Translations under genes and position numbers: made by a program
Shown: one piece after another, positions 17,930-26,930 of the stretch
Layout of the letters: each line of letters begins with the position of its first letter
How positions within the stretch are numbered: position 1 is the stretch's first letter
NCBI RefSeq assembly: GCF_038592905.1
Contig: NZ_CP151943.1
Coordinates: forward strand, 344,001 to 408,000
Origin: Neobacillus sp. FSL H8-0543
Lineage (GTDB): Bacteria; Bacillota; Bacilli; Bacillales; Cytobacillaceae
DNA: 64,000 nucleotides
Reading direction: 5' to 3'
The notes under the pieces: generated by a model
The model's database searches: none
What the model was told of the DNA's origin: nothing
What the model saw: only the letters and a program-made list of their open reading frames with translations

Positions 17930-18650
17930 CTTTATCCCCCCCCACATCCTCTACGAAATGCCTATCTTGTCTCTCGACAGCGAATAAACCTTGCTTATAG
18001 CCCAGAAAACAAAACCATAATGATTGAGCGAAGAAGAAAATACCCCAAGCCTGTGCTGGCAAAATAACGGTCAGTTCGGACAAGTTTGTTGCGTCACCGG
18101 CTGACTGCGGGTGCATCATACTTATTATTAAAATATCATATGCGCTTCCTATCGATTCTACCAATAAAACCGATGCAATTAACAATAAAAGATTGTTTAT
18201 TAATGTTTTACTTCCTTTTATTAGCAAGGTAAGAAAGATGAAGCCAAATGAGACTAGCCAAAAAACTCCATATGGATTTCGCACCCAAAATATGAGATTT
18301 AACAAGATATATCCTAATAAAATATCAATTAAGAAGGTGTATTGTTTCTTCTGAATTAACCAAAAAGATAAAAAGGCCATTAGGGAAGAAACAACGTAGC
18401 CCGCTATACTTGTAAAAAAATCAATAATCCAAATTGACTCTCTGCCATAGGTAACACCATCAGAATTCATAAATAGTGAAATGGATTCTACTTGGCCGCC
18501 AAAAAGAGCGACAAAGGCATGCCCTGATTCGTGAATAACCGTATTAATTATACTAATATAATTCCCTATAATTGGGATATTCACCAATAAGAAGGCCACC
18601 CCAATGAAGAGGAAAAACTTTATACTAAATTTTTCTTTTAAAAATCCCAT
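17916..18650 (-). CDS. M50-like membrane metallopeptidase
   Basis: 244 residues with about six membrane segments. HESGH within the first third (residues about 40-44) matches the HExxH zinc site of site-2-type proteases, and YGVFWLVSFG follows. The second metal-ligand motif is not clear to me, so catalysis is inferred. The last bases overlap the nitroreductase start. Upstream lie an inverted repeat near 18677-18703 and a hairpin with U-run. Confidence 0.72.
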   Translation of the reverse strand: MGFLKEKFSIKFFLFIGVAFLLVNIPIIGNYISIINTVIHESGHAFVALFGGQVESISLFMNSDGVTYGRESIWIIDFFTSIAGYVVSSLMAFLSFWLIQKKQYTFLIDILLGYILLNLIFWVRNPYGVFWLVSFGFIFLTLLIKGSKTLINNLLLLIASVLLVESIGSAYDILIISMMHPQSAGDATNLSELTVILPAQAWGIFFFAQSLWFCFLGYKQGLFAVERQDRHFVEDVGGDKGEYH

Positions 18651-18676
18651 TTCACATTCCCCTTTTTAAAACTCAT

Positions 18677-18703
18677 AGTGTACATGTACTTCCATTGTAC
18701 ACT
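18677..18703. promoter_or_regulatory. Inverted repeat upstream of the M50-like gene
   Basis: AGTGTAC (18677-18683) and GTACACT (18697-18703) are perfect inverted arms. A nested palindrome GTACATGTAC lies at 18680-18689. It sits 27-53 bp before the M50-like start codon, so it could be an operator. No regulator gene is adjacent. Confidence 0.4.
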
Positions 18704-18741
18704 TTTCTATATTTTCAGAAAAATAATTCGCCTCTCATAAC

Positions 18742-18770
18742 TAAAAAAAGGAACTAAATAAAAGTTCCTT
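18742..18770 (-). terminator. Hairpin terminator upstream of the M50-like gene
   Basis: AAGGAACT/AGTTCCTT stem with seven U on the minus strand. It probably ends transcription from the 23.2-18.9 kb operon, and may also insulate the M50-like gene. Confidence 0.65.
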
Positions 18771-18875
18771 CCTGCTCTCTCACCTGGATTCAAGTGGACA
18801 ATTACAACTTTTAATTGATGCTCGCCTATCATTTTTTCCGAAAATTGAAAATTGCAAAGTATATATACAAATATG

Positions 18876-18911
18876 ACCAGGTCTGCTTCTATTTTAGATG
18901 GCAGACCTGGT
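18876..18911 (-). terminator. Strong hairpin at the end of the two-component/ABC operon
   Basis: Perfect 11-bp stem ACCAGGTCTGC/GCAGACCTGGT just after the oxidase-like gene. The following U-tract is weak, so it may protect the mRNA 3' end, with termination finishing at 18742-18770. Confidence 0.6.
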
Positions 18912-18925
18912 TTATTCTATACGAT

Positions 18926-19324
18926 TTACTTCGTTTCCTCTTCATTATTTTGTGTAAACGTAAGAAGGCCAAAAAACACAAAGCTTAATAATAAAATGAC
19001 TCCCCCGCCAATATAAAAAGCAGTATTGACTGCGCTTGGCAGAAAATCAGGTTTAAAGATATAGATTGCCATCCCCCCCGTTAAACCAATCGAACCCGCT
19101 ATGGCTGAATATACATGCAGTTTCACCAAAACTCCGTCCTTTTTATGAAAAACTCGATAATAAACAGCCCACGAAAATAATGTTAACCAGCCTACTACTA
19201 AACTATGTGCATGAATGGGTCGGTAGGCATAACCGCCTGAACCGGCCATATGAGCTCCAAGGACTGCGCCAATTAAGCCAAAAACAGCTGAGACTTTTAA
19301 TAATAGGTTACTATACTTAATCAT
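18926..19324 (-). CDS. Small membrane protein resembling part of heme-copper oxidase subunit I
   Basis: 132 residues, four membrane segments. PIHAHSLVVGWLTLF and KLHVYSAIAGSIGL resemble histidine-bearing helices of heme-copper oxidase subunit I, but only a third of the usual length is present. It follows the ABC ATPase gene by 4 bp and so belongs to that operon. It could be a heme/copper-sensing or assembly-type membrane protein; this is inference. Confidence 0.6.
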   Translation of the reverse strand: MIKYSNLLLKVSAVFGLIGAVLGAHMAGSGGYAYRPIHAHSLVVGWLTLFSWAVYYRVFHKKDGVLVKLHVYSAIAGSIGLTGGMAIYIFKPDFLPSAVNTAFYIGGGVILLLSFVFFGLLTFTQNNEEETK

Positions 19325-19328
19325 TTAT

Positions 19329-20015
19329 TCACTCTCCCCCATGTTCAGTTAATTGTCCATCCTTCATTACAAAAATCCTGTCACAAACCGGTAGAATTTG
19401 CTCATCATGAGTAACTATAATGGCCGATTTATTTTGTTCCTTAACGATCCTTGAGATTAATCCGATAATTGCTAAACTTCGATTTGAGTCCAAACTAGCG
19501 GTTGGTTCATCCGCCAATATGATTTCAGGGTCATTGATAAAAGCTCTGGCAATCGCCACTCGTTGTTTTTCTCCACCCGATAATTGATGTGGATAAGACT
19601 TACTTCGTTGCTCCATTCCAACCACAATTAACAATTCTTTAATTTTCCGTTTACCTTCCTTTGTCCATTGATTCGCCATTTTCAAAACGAGGCTTAGCTG
19701 TTCCTCAACCTTTAAATAAGGCACTAAATTAGAAGTTTGAAAGATATATCCAAGATGATTCAGCCTGATGTTTGCTTTTTCAATATCACTGAATCCGCTG
19801 ATATTGGTCCCATTTACAAAGACTTTTCCATTATCAGGGGATTGAAGTGCTCCAGCAATCGATAGAAATGTCGACTTTCCAGAACCGGAGGGACCAACTA
19901 CAGCCACGACCTCGCCCATTTTCAAACTGAAAGATAAATCTTTTACAATATGATTATTCTTATCCCCATCCCTAAAGGACTTTTCCACATTTTCTAAAAC
20001 CAAAGTGTTACCCAT
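19329..20015 (-). CDS. ABC transporter ATP-binding protein (MacB/LolD type)
   Basis: 228 residues. Walker A is GPSGSGKST, the signature LSGGEKQRVAIARAF, the Walker B IILADEPT followed by SLD, and the H-loop VTHD. It pairs with the FtsX-like permease immediately upstream (start and stop nearly touch), as in MacB/LolCDE-type exporters. It lies in the operon response regulator, kinase, permease, ATPase, oxidase-like protein. Confidence 0.92.
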   Translation of the reverse strand: MGNTLVLENVEKSFRDGDKNNHIVKDLSFSLKMGEVVAVVGPSGSGKSTFLSIAGALQSPDNGKVFVNGTNISGFSDIEKANIRLNHLGYIFQTSNLVPYLKVEEQLSLVLKMANQWTKEGKRKIKELLIVVGMEQRSKSYPHQLSGGEKQRVAIARAFINDPEIILADEPTASLDSNRSLAIIGLISRIVKEQNKSAIIVTHDEQILPVCDRIFVMKDGQLTEHGGE

Positions 20016-20017
20016 CC

Positions 20018-21106
20018 TTATTCTAACCTCCCCATTGCTTGTATTGGATCTGCTTTCACAATATTAAATACGGATAATAACGAGCCGAATATCGACACTA
20101 AGAATAGAATGCCTGAAAACTTAGCTATCTGGACGATATCAAAAATAAATGGAATATCATCGGGAAGCACTACCATAAACCCTCTAGTAAAACCAACCGC
20201 TAAAGCAATATTGACAATTGTTAATAAGATAACCTGAAAAATCGTCGATTTTACCAAAACACTTGATTTTGCGCCAATGGCTTTCAAGATTCCAAATTGT
20301 GCCGTTTTTTGTATCGTCATGATATAAAAGAAGGCAGCTAAAACAAAAACGGCAATGACAATTAAAAAGGAAAGCATCATATAGAGAGAATTCTGTTCTG
20401 CTGTAAAACCTGGAATTCCTTTAACCACTTTGTCCTTTTCAACCCATTCACCATTATTAATTAAACTAGAAACTCCCTGTTTCAATTCTGGGTTATCTTT
20501 CTTGATGACAATGGCATTTAATTCACTACTTTCTGAACCACCTGACATAGCCTCCCAGGTTTCAATGGATATTAGGGCTACAGGTGTATGACTATATGTT
20601 TGATCATCGATAAAACCAGCAACCTTTAGCATCGCACCGCTTCGTGCATCTTTGACTCTTGTTCCAATTTTTATCGTTTCGGACTTTAGGGAACGATCGA
20701 GTAATACTGAATTTTCAGCGCTTGTCTCGAGTCCCTTTCCTTCAATAGCATCAGGCTCCAAAAAACCTCCGGCACTCACTGCCATGAATGTCACATCGAG
20801 TTTATCATCAGAATTTAACGGCGATAATGCACCCATCTGTATCCCGATAGGTTGTGCTTCACCTTTTACAGGAAAATTCCCTAAGTCAATTTCTAAATGG
20901 GAGCGATCAAGCCGTTCATCTGAGTTTTTTTGCAGGTAAAACGCATCCACTGGCATATTAATAATCGAAGAAGCATTATTCATCGACAGGCCATTTGCCA
21001 GTCCGCTAATTACAAACACAAGAATAGCAACGAAAAAGAGTATAAAGCTTATTAGTAAATATCTGATTTTAAAAAATATCATTTCCTTAATGGGTAAGAA
21101 GTACAT
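20018..21106 (-). CDS. ABC transporter permease, FtsX family
   Basis: About 362 residues. One N-terminal membrane segment, a large extracytoplasmic (MacB-PCD-like) domain, then three C-terminal segments (YMMLSFLIVIAVFVLAAFF onwards) with ILKAIGAKS, the FtsX signature loop. This topology fits mechanotransmission-type exporters for peptides or lipids. AGGAGG lies directly against the first ATG, so the fifth codon (21106) is a possible start; either is open. Confidence 0.87.
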   Translation of the reverse strand: MYFLPIKEMIFFKIRYLLISFILFFVAILVFVISGLANGLSMNNASSIINMPVDAFYLQKNSDERLDRSHLEIDLGNFPVKGEAQPIGIQMGALSPLNSDDKLDVTFMAVSAGGFLEPDAIEGKGLETSAENSVLLDRSLKSETIKIGTRVKDARSGAMLKVAGFIDDQTYSHTPVALISIETWEAMSGGSESSELNAIVIKKDNPELKQGVSSLINNGEWVEKDKVVKGIPGFTAEQNSLYMMLSFLIVIAVFVLAAFFYIMTIQKTAQFGILKAIGAKSSVLVKSTIFQVILLTIVNIALAVGFTRGFMVVLPDDIPFIFDIVQIAKFSGILFLVSIFGSLLSVFNIVKADPIQAMGRLE

Positions 21107-21181
21107 AAAAAAATTCATCCTCCTAATTTCATTTCATAAAATAAGATACCTCATGAATATGAACGGAAGATGAATATCACT

Positions 21182-22561
21182 TTACAATGTTGGTAACCTA
21201 ACTTTAATTAGGGTTCCCTCCCCTTTTCCACTATGAACTTCAATGCTCCCAGAATGCAAATCGACAATAGATTTAACAATGGCTAGTCCTAATCCAGTTC
21301 CCTCGATTGAACGTGTCCTTGAAGTATCTGCCCGGTAAAAACGATCAAAAATCCGCTCCTGCTGTTTTTGATCTAACCCGATACCTGAATCCTTGAAAAT
21401 TACTTCAATACATGAATTCGTCTCCGTTAATTCAATGTCAATTAATCCATTATCGCGATTATATTTTATTGCATTTGTCAGGAGATTTTCCCAAACAGAA
21501 TATAATAGTGCAGCATCACCTTTGATCAATAAATCCGGCAGTGAATAACTCACCATAATTCCCTTCTCCATGATGCTCCATTGATATTGTTGGATAAGCT
21601 TCATTAACTGCTCCCCCACATTAAACCTGCTGATTTCCAATAAATCCAGTTTGCTTTCAATAGCGGCTAGAATTAAAAGTTGTTTCGTCATATAGGATAA
21701 TCGATTTACTTCTGAATGAACCACTTGAATATATTGGTCCTTTTCACCATCATTTAATTGGTGATTTTCTAATAAATTCATATATCCTTTAATATTCGTT
21801 AGCGGCGTTTGAATATCATGAGAAATATTTGATATTAATTCTTTTCTTAATGTATCAATCGTAGCAAGTTTCTTAGACATAGTATTGAAGCTACTAGCAA
21901 GATTGCCCAATTCGTCTTTGCGGTCAATATCAAGTTTTATCGAAAAATTCCCTTCCGAAATTTCTGTTGTTGCATTATTTAGCTGTTTAATCGGTTGAAC
22001 TAAGTATTTTGTGCTGATTAAAACCAGCATAATACTCATTAGGATGGAACTAATAAGCAGCCAGCCAAATAGGATACGCATCTCATTAAACATAAGTTTT
22101 ATATCCGGTCTTACAAATAAAGCATATTTTTTGTTTTGAGTTTTAAAAGATACTCCCACTGAATTATTTAATTCATTCGCAAAAAAACCTGTTACAAAGG
22201 TTTTATGTGGAAAGTCTCTAATTCCGTGGTATACATCTCCATTGATAACTTGGTCGGTTATTTCAGCGGATAATTGCTTCACCCTAAATGGTGAACCAAA
22301 ATAATTACGATTTCCATTTTGATCCACCAAAAGAACCTGATAGCCAATTCCCCCGATATGCTCAAAATAATCCTCGAGGCTGATTGATGTTTGCCTGCTA
22401 GCGAAATCTGCCATGTTTGAAGCGATTTTCAAGATTTTTTCATCATTCTGCTTTTTCAATATCACTTGGTAGTGAGTATTGGATAGGAGAAAGGAAAGAA
22501 GTCCACTACATACCATGATTAGTATGGTTGTGAATGCAAACTTACTATATAGTGATTTCAT
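21182..22561 (-). CDS. Sensor histidine kinase
   Basis: 459 residues. Two membrane segments flank an extracytoplasmic sensor (about 30-160), then a HAMP domain, a HisKA box SHDIQTPLTNIKGY and an HATPase domain (DSGIGL, GTGLGLAI). It starts immediately after the response regulator stop (TGAATG). The partner regulator and the downstream ABC exporter suggest sensing of envelope stress or a toxic substrate. Confidence 0.93.
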   Translation of the reverse strand: MKSLYSKFAFTTILIMVCSGLLSFLLSNTHYQVILKKQNDEKILKIASNMADFASRQTSISLEDYFEHIGGIGYQVLLVDQNGNRNYFGSPFRVKQLSAEITDQVINGDVYHGIRDFPHKTFVTGFFANELNNSVGVSFKTQNKKYALFVRPDIKLMFNEMRILFGWLLISSILMSIMLVLISTKYLVQPIKQLNNATTEISEGNFSIKLDIDRKDELGNLASSFNTMSKKLATIDTLRKELISNISHDIQTPLTNIKGYMNLLENHQLNDGEKDQYIQVVHSEVNRLSYMTKQLLILAAIESKLDLLEISRFNVGEQLMKLIQQYQWSIMEKGIMVSYSLPDLLIKGDAALLYSVWENLLTNAIKYNRDNGLIDIELTETNSCIEVIFKDSGIGLDQKQQERIFDRFYRADTSRTRSIEGTGLGLAIVKSIVDLHSGSIEVHSGKGEGTLIKVRLPTL

Positions 22562-23233
22562 TCACAGTACCTCAAGTGAATAGCCAATTCCTCTGATTGT
22601 TTTAATGGAAAAATCATCTGATATACCAGAAAACCGCTCCCTTAACCGCTTAATATGGACATCCACCGTTCTTTCATCCCCTTCAAAATCAAGGCCCCAT
22701 AATTTCTCAATCAACTGGCTTCTGCTAAAAACTTGATTTGGATGTGTGGCTAGAAAGGCTAAAAGATCAAATTCTTTTAGCGGCAGGATGTAGCTCTTTT
22801 CTTTTACTTTCACCTCGTATGCTTTCTTGTTTATGTATAGAGATCCAAAAATAATATTTGCTTCATTTGCTATTCCAAACCTTCTTAATAAGGCGTTAAC
22901 TCTAAAGATGAGCTCCCGGGGCTCGAAGGGTTTTATTAAATAATCATCTGTACCGGAATCAAAGCCTTTTTCTTTATCTTCAATCTGGCTTTTCGCCGTT
23001 AATAATATGATCGGAATATCATAGGACTTGCGAATTTCTTTGGTTAATTCATACCCGTCCATGATTGGCATCATGATATCTACAATGGCTAATTCACATA
23101 ATTCCTTTTTTAATATTTTTAAAGCTGTTATGCCATTTTCTGCTCCAAGTACTTTAAAGCCTTCTTTCATTAATAAACCTTTTACTAGATAGCGAATATG
23201 CTCATCATCATCAACAACTAGTATCGTTTGCAT
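22562..23233 (-). CDS. Response regulator, OmpR/PhoB family
   Basis: 223 residues. Receiver domain (about 1-115) with DDDEH acidic pocket, the phospho-acceptor Asp in AIVDIMMP, and the conserved K in YLIKPFEP. The C-terminal winged helix ends ERTVDVHIKRLRERF...IRGIGYSL. First gene of the operon controlling the kinase and ABC exporter. AAGGTGG precedes ATG. Confidence 0.95.
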   Translation of the reverse strand: MQTILVVDDDEHIRYLVKGLLMKEGFKVLGAENGITALKILKKELCELAIVDIMMPIMDGYELTKEIRKSYDIPIILLTAKSQIEDKEKGFDSGTDDYLIKPFEPRELIFRVNALLRRFGIANEANIIFGSLYINKKAYEVKVKEKSYILPLKEFDLLAFLATHPNQVFSRSQLIEKLWGLDFEGDERTVDVHIKRLRERFSGISDDFSIKTIRGIGYSLEVL

Positions 23234-23330
23234 ACTATTCCACCTTCACAAATGCTTAGATATTTTCTCCTCCATTGTAATCAATGAACTACTAGATGGA
23301 AAGTGATGAGGCATCAAATCGGATTAAAAT

Positions 23331-23360
23331 TCGACAAACCAACAACTTATCTGTTATAAT
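23331..23360 (+). promoter_or_regulatory. Promoter of the osmolyte ABC transporter
   Basis: TCGACA (23331-23336), an 18-bp spacer and perfect TATAAT (23355-23360). The -10 lies between the two arms of the adjacent palindrome. Confidence 0.65.
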
Positions 23361-23370
23361 TAAGTTGTTG
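23340..23370. promoter_or_regulatory. Perfect 10-bp palindrome over the -10 box (probable operator)
   Basis: CAACAACTTA (23340-23349) and TAAGTTGTTG (23361-23370) are perfect inverted arms with an 11-bp centre that contains the TATAAT box. A bound repressor would block RNA polymerase. The obvious candidate is the BusR-like regulator encoded at 26160-26777. Confidence 0.65.
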
Positions 23371-23409
23371 CATTAGTAAATGTATTTTTTGTATTCAGGA
23401 GGAATGAAT

Positions 23410-24534
23410 TTGATAGAGTTTAAAGATATTGAAAAAAAGTATAAAAATAAAACAGTAATCAAGCCTTTTACTTTAAATATTGAGGCTGGTCAGTTAGTTG
23501 TATTTATCGGACCAAGCGGTTGCGGGAAAACTACACTGCTTAAAATGATAAATAAACTGATTCAACCAACTTCGGGAAGAATTTTTGTAAATGGAAAGGA
23601 TATTTCCACAATTAACCCCATTGAACTGCGGAGAAATATTGGATACGTTATCCAAAATACCGGGCTGTTTCCACATATGTCCATTAAAGAAAATTTAGAA
23701 TTAATTCCAAAACTTAAAGGTGAAGACCCCGATTCTATTGGCAAAAAAACTAAGGAATTGCTTGAATTAGTCGGTTTAGATCCAGAAGATTTTCTGGAAC
23801 GCTTTCCAAAGGAATTAAGCGGCGGACAGCAGCAAAGAATTGGTGTGGCACGTGCCTTCTCTACAAACTCCGATATTATTTTAATGGACGAGCCGTTCAG
23901 TGCATTAGACCCCGTTACAAGAAGTTCGCTTCAGGATGAACTATTCCAAATGCAAAAGGAACTAAATAAGACGATTATCTTTGTTACCCATGATATGGAC
24001 GAAGCTATTAAAATAGCAGATAAGATTTGTATTTTAAAAGATGGAGATATTCTCCAATTTGATACACCAGAAAACATTCTCAAAAACCCTGCAAACGATT
24101 TTGTGGAAGATTTTATTGGAAAAAGAAGGGTGTGGAATAATCCTGAATTAATAATGGCGAAGGATATAATGATTCCCAATCCAGTTAAGATAACTGGGAA
24201 ACGTAACGTATTACAAGCAATTGAGATTATGAAAGGTAATAAGGTTGATAGTCTTATGGTAACGAACAGAAATAATGATTTAGTTGGGTTGGTAACCTTG
24301 AAGGGAATTCAATTGCTCAATCGGAATAGTTCGATTGAAGAGGTGATGGAGAAGCAGGTTCTATCTATTTCAGAAGATGCTAACTTGATTTCCATTTTGA
24401 CAACGATGAATGAACATCAGATAGGTTATGTACCTGTAGTGAATAGTTTCAACCAATTAACAGGTCTAATTACAAGAAGCAGTATTTTAGCTGCATTAAG
24501 TAGCCAGCTAATTGATTTGGAGGTGGCCTTTTAA
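23410..24534 (+). CDS. Osmolyte/quaternary-amine ABC transporter ATPase (OpuCA-like)
   Basis: About 374 residues. ABC domain with Walker A GPSGCGKTT, signature LSGGQQQRIGVARAF, Walker B IILMDEPFSALDP, then two CBS domains (about 245-370). This is the layout of OpuCA/ProV-like importers, whose CBS pair binds c-di-AMP in Listeria and relatives. TTG at 23410 lies 7 nt after AGGAGG; an ATG at 23404 is too close. It overlaps the next gene by one base (TAATG). Confidence 0.9.
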   Translation: MIEFKDIEKKYKNKTVIKPFTLNIEAGQLVVFIGPSGCGKTTLLKMINKLIQPTSGRIFVNGKDISTINPIELRRNIGYVIQNTGLFPHMSIKENLELIPKLKGEDPDSIGKKTKELLELVGLDPEDFLERFPKELSGGQQQRIGVARAFSTNSDIILMDEPFSALDPVTRSSLQDELFQMQKELNKTIIFVTHDMDEAIKIADKICILKDGDILQFDTPENILKNPANDFVEDFIGKRRVWNNPELIMAKDIMIPNPVKITGKRNVLQAIEIMKGNKVDSLMVTNRNNDLVGLVTLKGIQLLNRNSSIEEVMEKQVLSISEDANLISILTTMNEHQIGYVPVVNSFNQLTGLITRSSILAALSSQLIDLEVAF

Positions 24535-26087
24535 TGGGTGATTTTTTCAAGTATTTAAGTACAAACTATGAACAAATTTTCAGTTTACTAGGTCAGCATA
24601 TATATTTAAGTGTAATTTCTGTTTTAATAGCTATTATTATCGCAATACCGCTTGGCATTTTAATTTCTAGTAATCAAAAGCTTGCAAAGCCAATCATCGG
24701 AACCACTAACGTCATCCAGGCTGTACCAAGCTTGGCCTTACTCGGGTTCTTAATCCCATTCATCGGCATTGGTAGTACTCCGGCCATCGTTATGGTCGTT
24801 CTATACTCGCTCCTTCCAATCGTCAAAAATACGTATACAGGATTGACTAATATAGATGCTGATATCCTTGAAGCCGCCAAAGGTATCGGTTTAACAAAGA
24901 GCCAGACGATGAGAAAGGTTCAGTTGCCGTTAGCGTTCCCGATGATTATGGCAGGTATCAGGATCTCTGCGGTAACAGCTGTTGGATTGATGACTATCGC
25001 AGCCTTTATTGGCGCAGGCGGACTTGGTTATCTTGTTTTCTCAGGTGTACAAACCGTTGACAATTACATGATACTTGCTGGGGCTATTCCTGCCTGTATT
25101 CTAGCCCTTTTCATTGACTTTGTTGTTGGAAAACTTGAAGTGTCGTATTCTTACTCAAGCAAACAGAAATCCAAATCGAAGACTAGTAAAAAAGTAAAAA
25201 AACTAATGATCGGGCTCGCAAGTTTCGTTTTAGTTGTAGCCGGTGCGTTCACGATTTATTCAAAAGCAACCGCAGTGGACAAACTTGTCATTGGTTCAAA
25301 AAATTTCAGTGAACAATTGATTATAGGAAACATGTTAGCTGATTTAATCGAAAACAAAACTGATATAGAAGTAGAGAGAAAATTGAATCTCGGTGGCACC
25401 CAAGTAGCTTTTAGTGCATTAGATAATGATGATATTGATGTATATGTAGAATATACCGGTACTGGACTGGTAAGTATCCTAAATAAGAGTCCTTTAAACG
25501 ACGCTGATCAAGTCTATGATGTTGTTCAAAAGGAGTTCAAAGCCAATTATGGGATTCAACTGCTCGAACCACTTGGTTTTAATAACACTTATACAATCGC
25601 TGTACGTCAAGACACTGCCCAACAATATGGTTTGAACACAATTTCTGATCTAGCCAAGGTGAGCGATGGCTTAATTATGGGACCTACCATCGAATTTGCA
25701 AACCGTGAAGATGGATTACCAGGTCTATCTCAAACCTATAATATGAATTTTACAGATGTAAAAGCCATTGACGGCGGGTTGCGTTATTCTGCCCTAGACA
25801 ATCATAAGAGTGATGTGATCGATGCTTTTTTAACAGATGGTTTAATTGAAGCGTTTAGTTTGAAGGTGTTAGAGGATGATAAAGGCTTTTTCCCACCTTA
25901 CTATGCTGTTCCAATCATCAAAGAGAAAACATTAAAAAAGCATCCCGAGCTTAAAAAAGTATTGAATTCCCTTTCTGGTAAACTTACCGATGATATAATG
26001 CGTAAACTTAATTACAAAGTTGATAGCCTAAAAGAATCACCAGAAAAGGTAGCAAAGGAATTTTTACAAAAAGAAGGTTTATTGTAA
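24534..26087 (+). CDS. Fused permease/substrate-binding protein of osmolyte ABC transporter (OpuC/BilE-like)
   Basis: 517 residues. Residues 1-215 form the BPD-type permease (EAAKGIGLTKSQTMRKVQLPLAFP). A membrane anchor at about 225-245 leads to a periplasmic-binding-like OpuAC domain (about 250-517). Such fusions import glycine betaine, carnitine, choline or bile-related quaternary amines. The substrate cannot be fixed here. The start overlaps the ATPase stop. With the ATPase it makes a complete two-gene transporter. Confidence 0.9.
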   Translation: MGDFFKYLSTNYEQIFSLLGQHIYLSVISVLIAIIIAIPLGILISSNQKLAKPIIGTTNVIQAVPSLALLGFLIPFIGIGSTPAIVMVVLYSLLPIVKNTYTGLTNIDADILEAAKGIGLTKSQTMRKVQLPLAFPMIMAGIRISAVTAVGLMTIAAFIGAGGLGYLVFSGVQTVDNYMILAGAIPACILALFIDFVVGKLEVSYSYSSKQKSKSKTSKKVKKLMIGLASFVLVVAGAFTIYSKATAVDKLVIGSKNFSEQLIIGNMLADLIENKTDIEVERKLNLGGTQVAFSALDNDDIDVYVEYTGTGLVSILNKSPLNDADQVYDVVQKEFKANYGIQLLEPLGFNNTYTIAVRQDTAQQYGLNTISDLAKVSDGLIMGPTIEFANREDGLPGLSQTYNMNFTDVKAIDGGLRYSALDNHKSDVIDAFLTDGLIEAFSLKVLEDDKGFFPPYYAVPIIKEKTLKKHPELKKVLNSLSGKLTDDIMRKLNYKVDSLKESPEKVAKEFLQKEGLL

Positions 26088-26101
26088 ATAGCTAATTAAA
26101 T

Positions 26102-26130
26102 GGCCGGTTCATTATGAACCGGCCTCTTTG
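26102..26130 (+). terminator. Terminator of the osmolyte transporter operon
   Basis: GGCCGGTTC/GAACCGGCC stem, followed by a short, imperfect U-tract. Confidence 0.65.
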
Positions 26131-26159
26131 CTAACTTTATTTTCTTCCAAGCGCAATGA

Positions 26160-26777
26160 TTAACCCTCCATAAAATGTACGACTCTTTCATATGTTCCAT
26201 CATCACCAATAATAAGGAGAACATCCTCCTCAAGTATTAGTGCATACGGTCCAGGTGAGATAATCAACTCTCCCTTTCTCTTCATCCCAATTACGGTTCC
26301 GCCTGTATTTTGCCAAAATTTCACCTCTGAGATTGTCTTGCCAATATGTGCGCTGCCTGGGAAAACTTCTACTTCAATGGGTGCCAGCGGATTCGTATGC
26401 CGCAGCTTTCCTGAATAATCTATGATTTTTCTAAGTGTGTCATCTAACTGCTGATCAAGCTTGCTTCTCTCGTTAATGAGGGAATGGATTTGTTTCTCAA
26501 GATCTTTTATACTTGCCAAATTCGAAAATCGATGAATATATTTATAGGCATTTTCACGTGAGGAAATGAGAATTCCGCTGCCTTTCGTAGATTGAACAAT
26601 CTCCACATCCTCCAAAATCTTAATTGCCCGCCTAACGGTCTCTGGCGATACATTATATTCACTTGCCAAGGTAGATCTACCGTGAATTCTTTCACCCACT
26701 TTAAATTTCCCATCGTATATTCTATTAGCCAAATCGATTGCAATCCGTTCGTAAGTTGGTATTTGTGCCCTCTGCAT
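26160..26777 (-). CDS. GntR-RCK_C regulator, BusR-like
   Basis: 205 residues. An N-terminal GntR winged helix (about 5-75; STLASEYNVSPETVRRAIKILED) and a helical linker (about 85-115) precede a TrkA-C/RCK_C domain (about 120-205; GSAHIGKTISEVKFW and LLIIGDDGTYERVV). This layout is that of BusR, the c-di-AMP-dependent repressor of busAB betaine uptake in lactic streptococci. It is encoded convergently to an osmolyte transporter, which supports the same role. c-di-AMP binding is inferred. GGAGG precedes ATG. Confidence 0.8.
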   Translation of the reverse strand: MQRAQIPTYERIAIDLANRIYDGKFKVGERIHGRSTLASEYNVSPETVRRAIKILEDVEIVQSTKGSGILISSRENAYKYIHRFSNLASIKDLEKQIHSLINERSKLDQQLDDTLRKIIDYSGKLRHTNPLAPIEVEVFPGSAHIGKTISEVKFWQNTGGTVIGMKRKGELIISPGPYALILEEDVLLIIGDDGTYERVVHFMEG

Positions 26778-26887
26778 AGTGTCCTCCAGAACTTTAAACC
26801 ATTTTAATCATTGCTACTTCCACTATACCTCTTTGTTATGGAAGAAGCGAGAGACTCGGTTACATAAGATTATTAAAATGTTGTAAA

Positions 26888-26927
26888 ATAAAAAAGCAGT
26901 CTAAATTTGATTTAGATCTGCTTTTTT
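26888..26927 (-). terminator. Terminator of the aspartokinase gene
   Basis: A-flanked stem AAAAAGCAG..TCTAAA / TTTAGA..CTGCTTTTT with one mismatched position, ending the minus-strand aspartokinase gene. It could also work on the plus strand. Confidence 0.8.
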
Positions 26928-26930
26928 ATT

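Noticed and set aside
18776..18875. A 41-codon minus-strand frame running through the hairpin upstream of the M50-like gene
   Set aside because: It has only a weak purine-rich ribosome site and no recognisable protein pattern; unlike the asnS case the distance to the next gene is loose.
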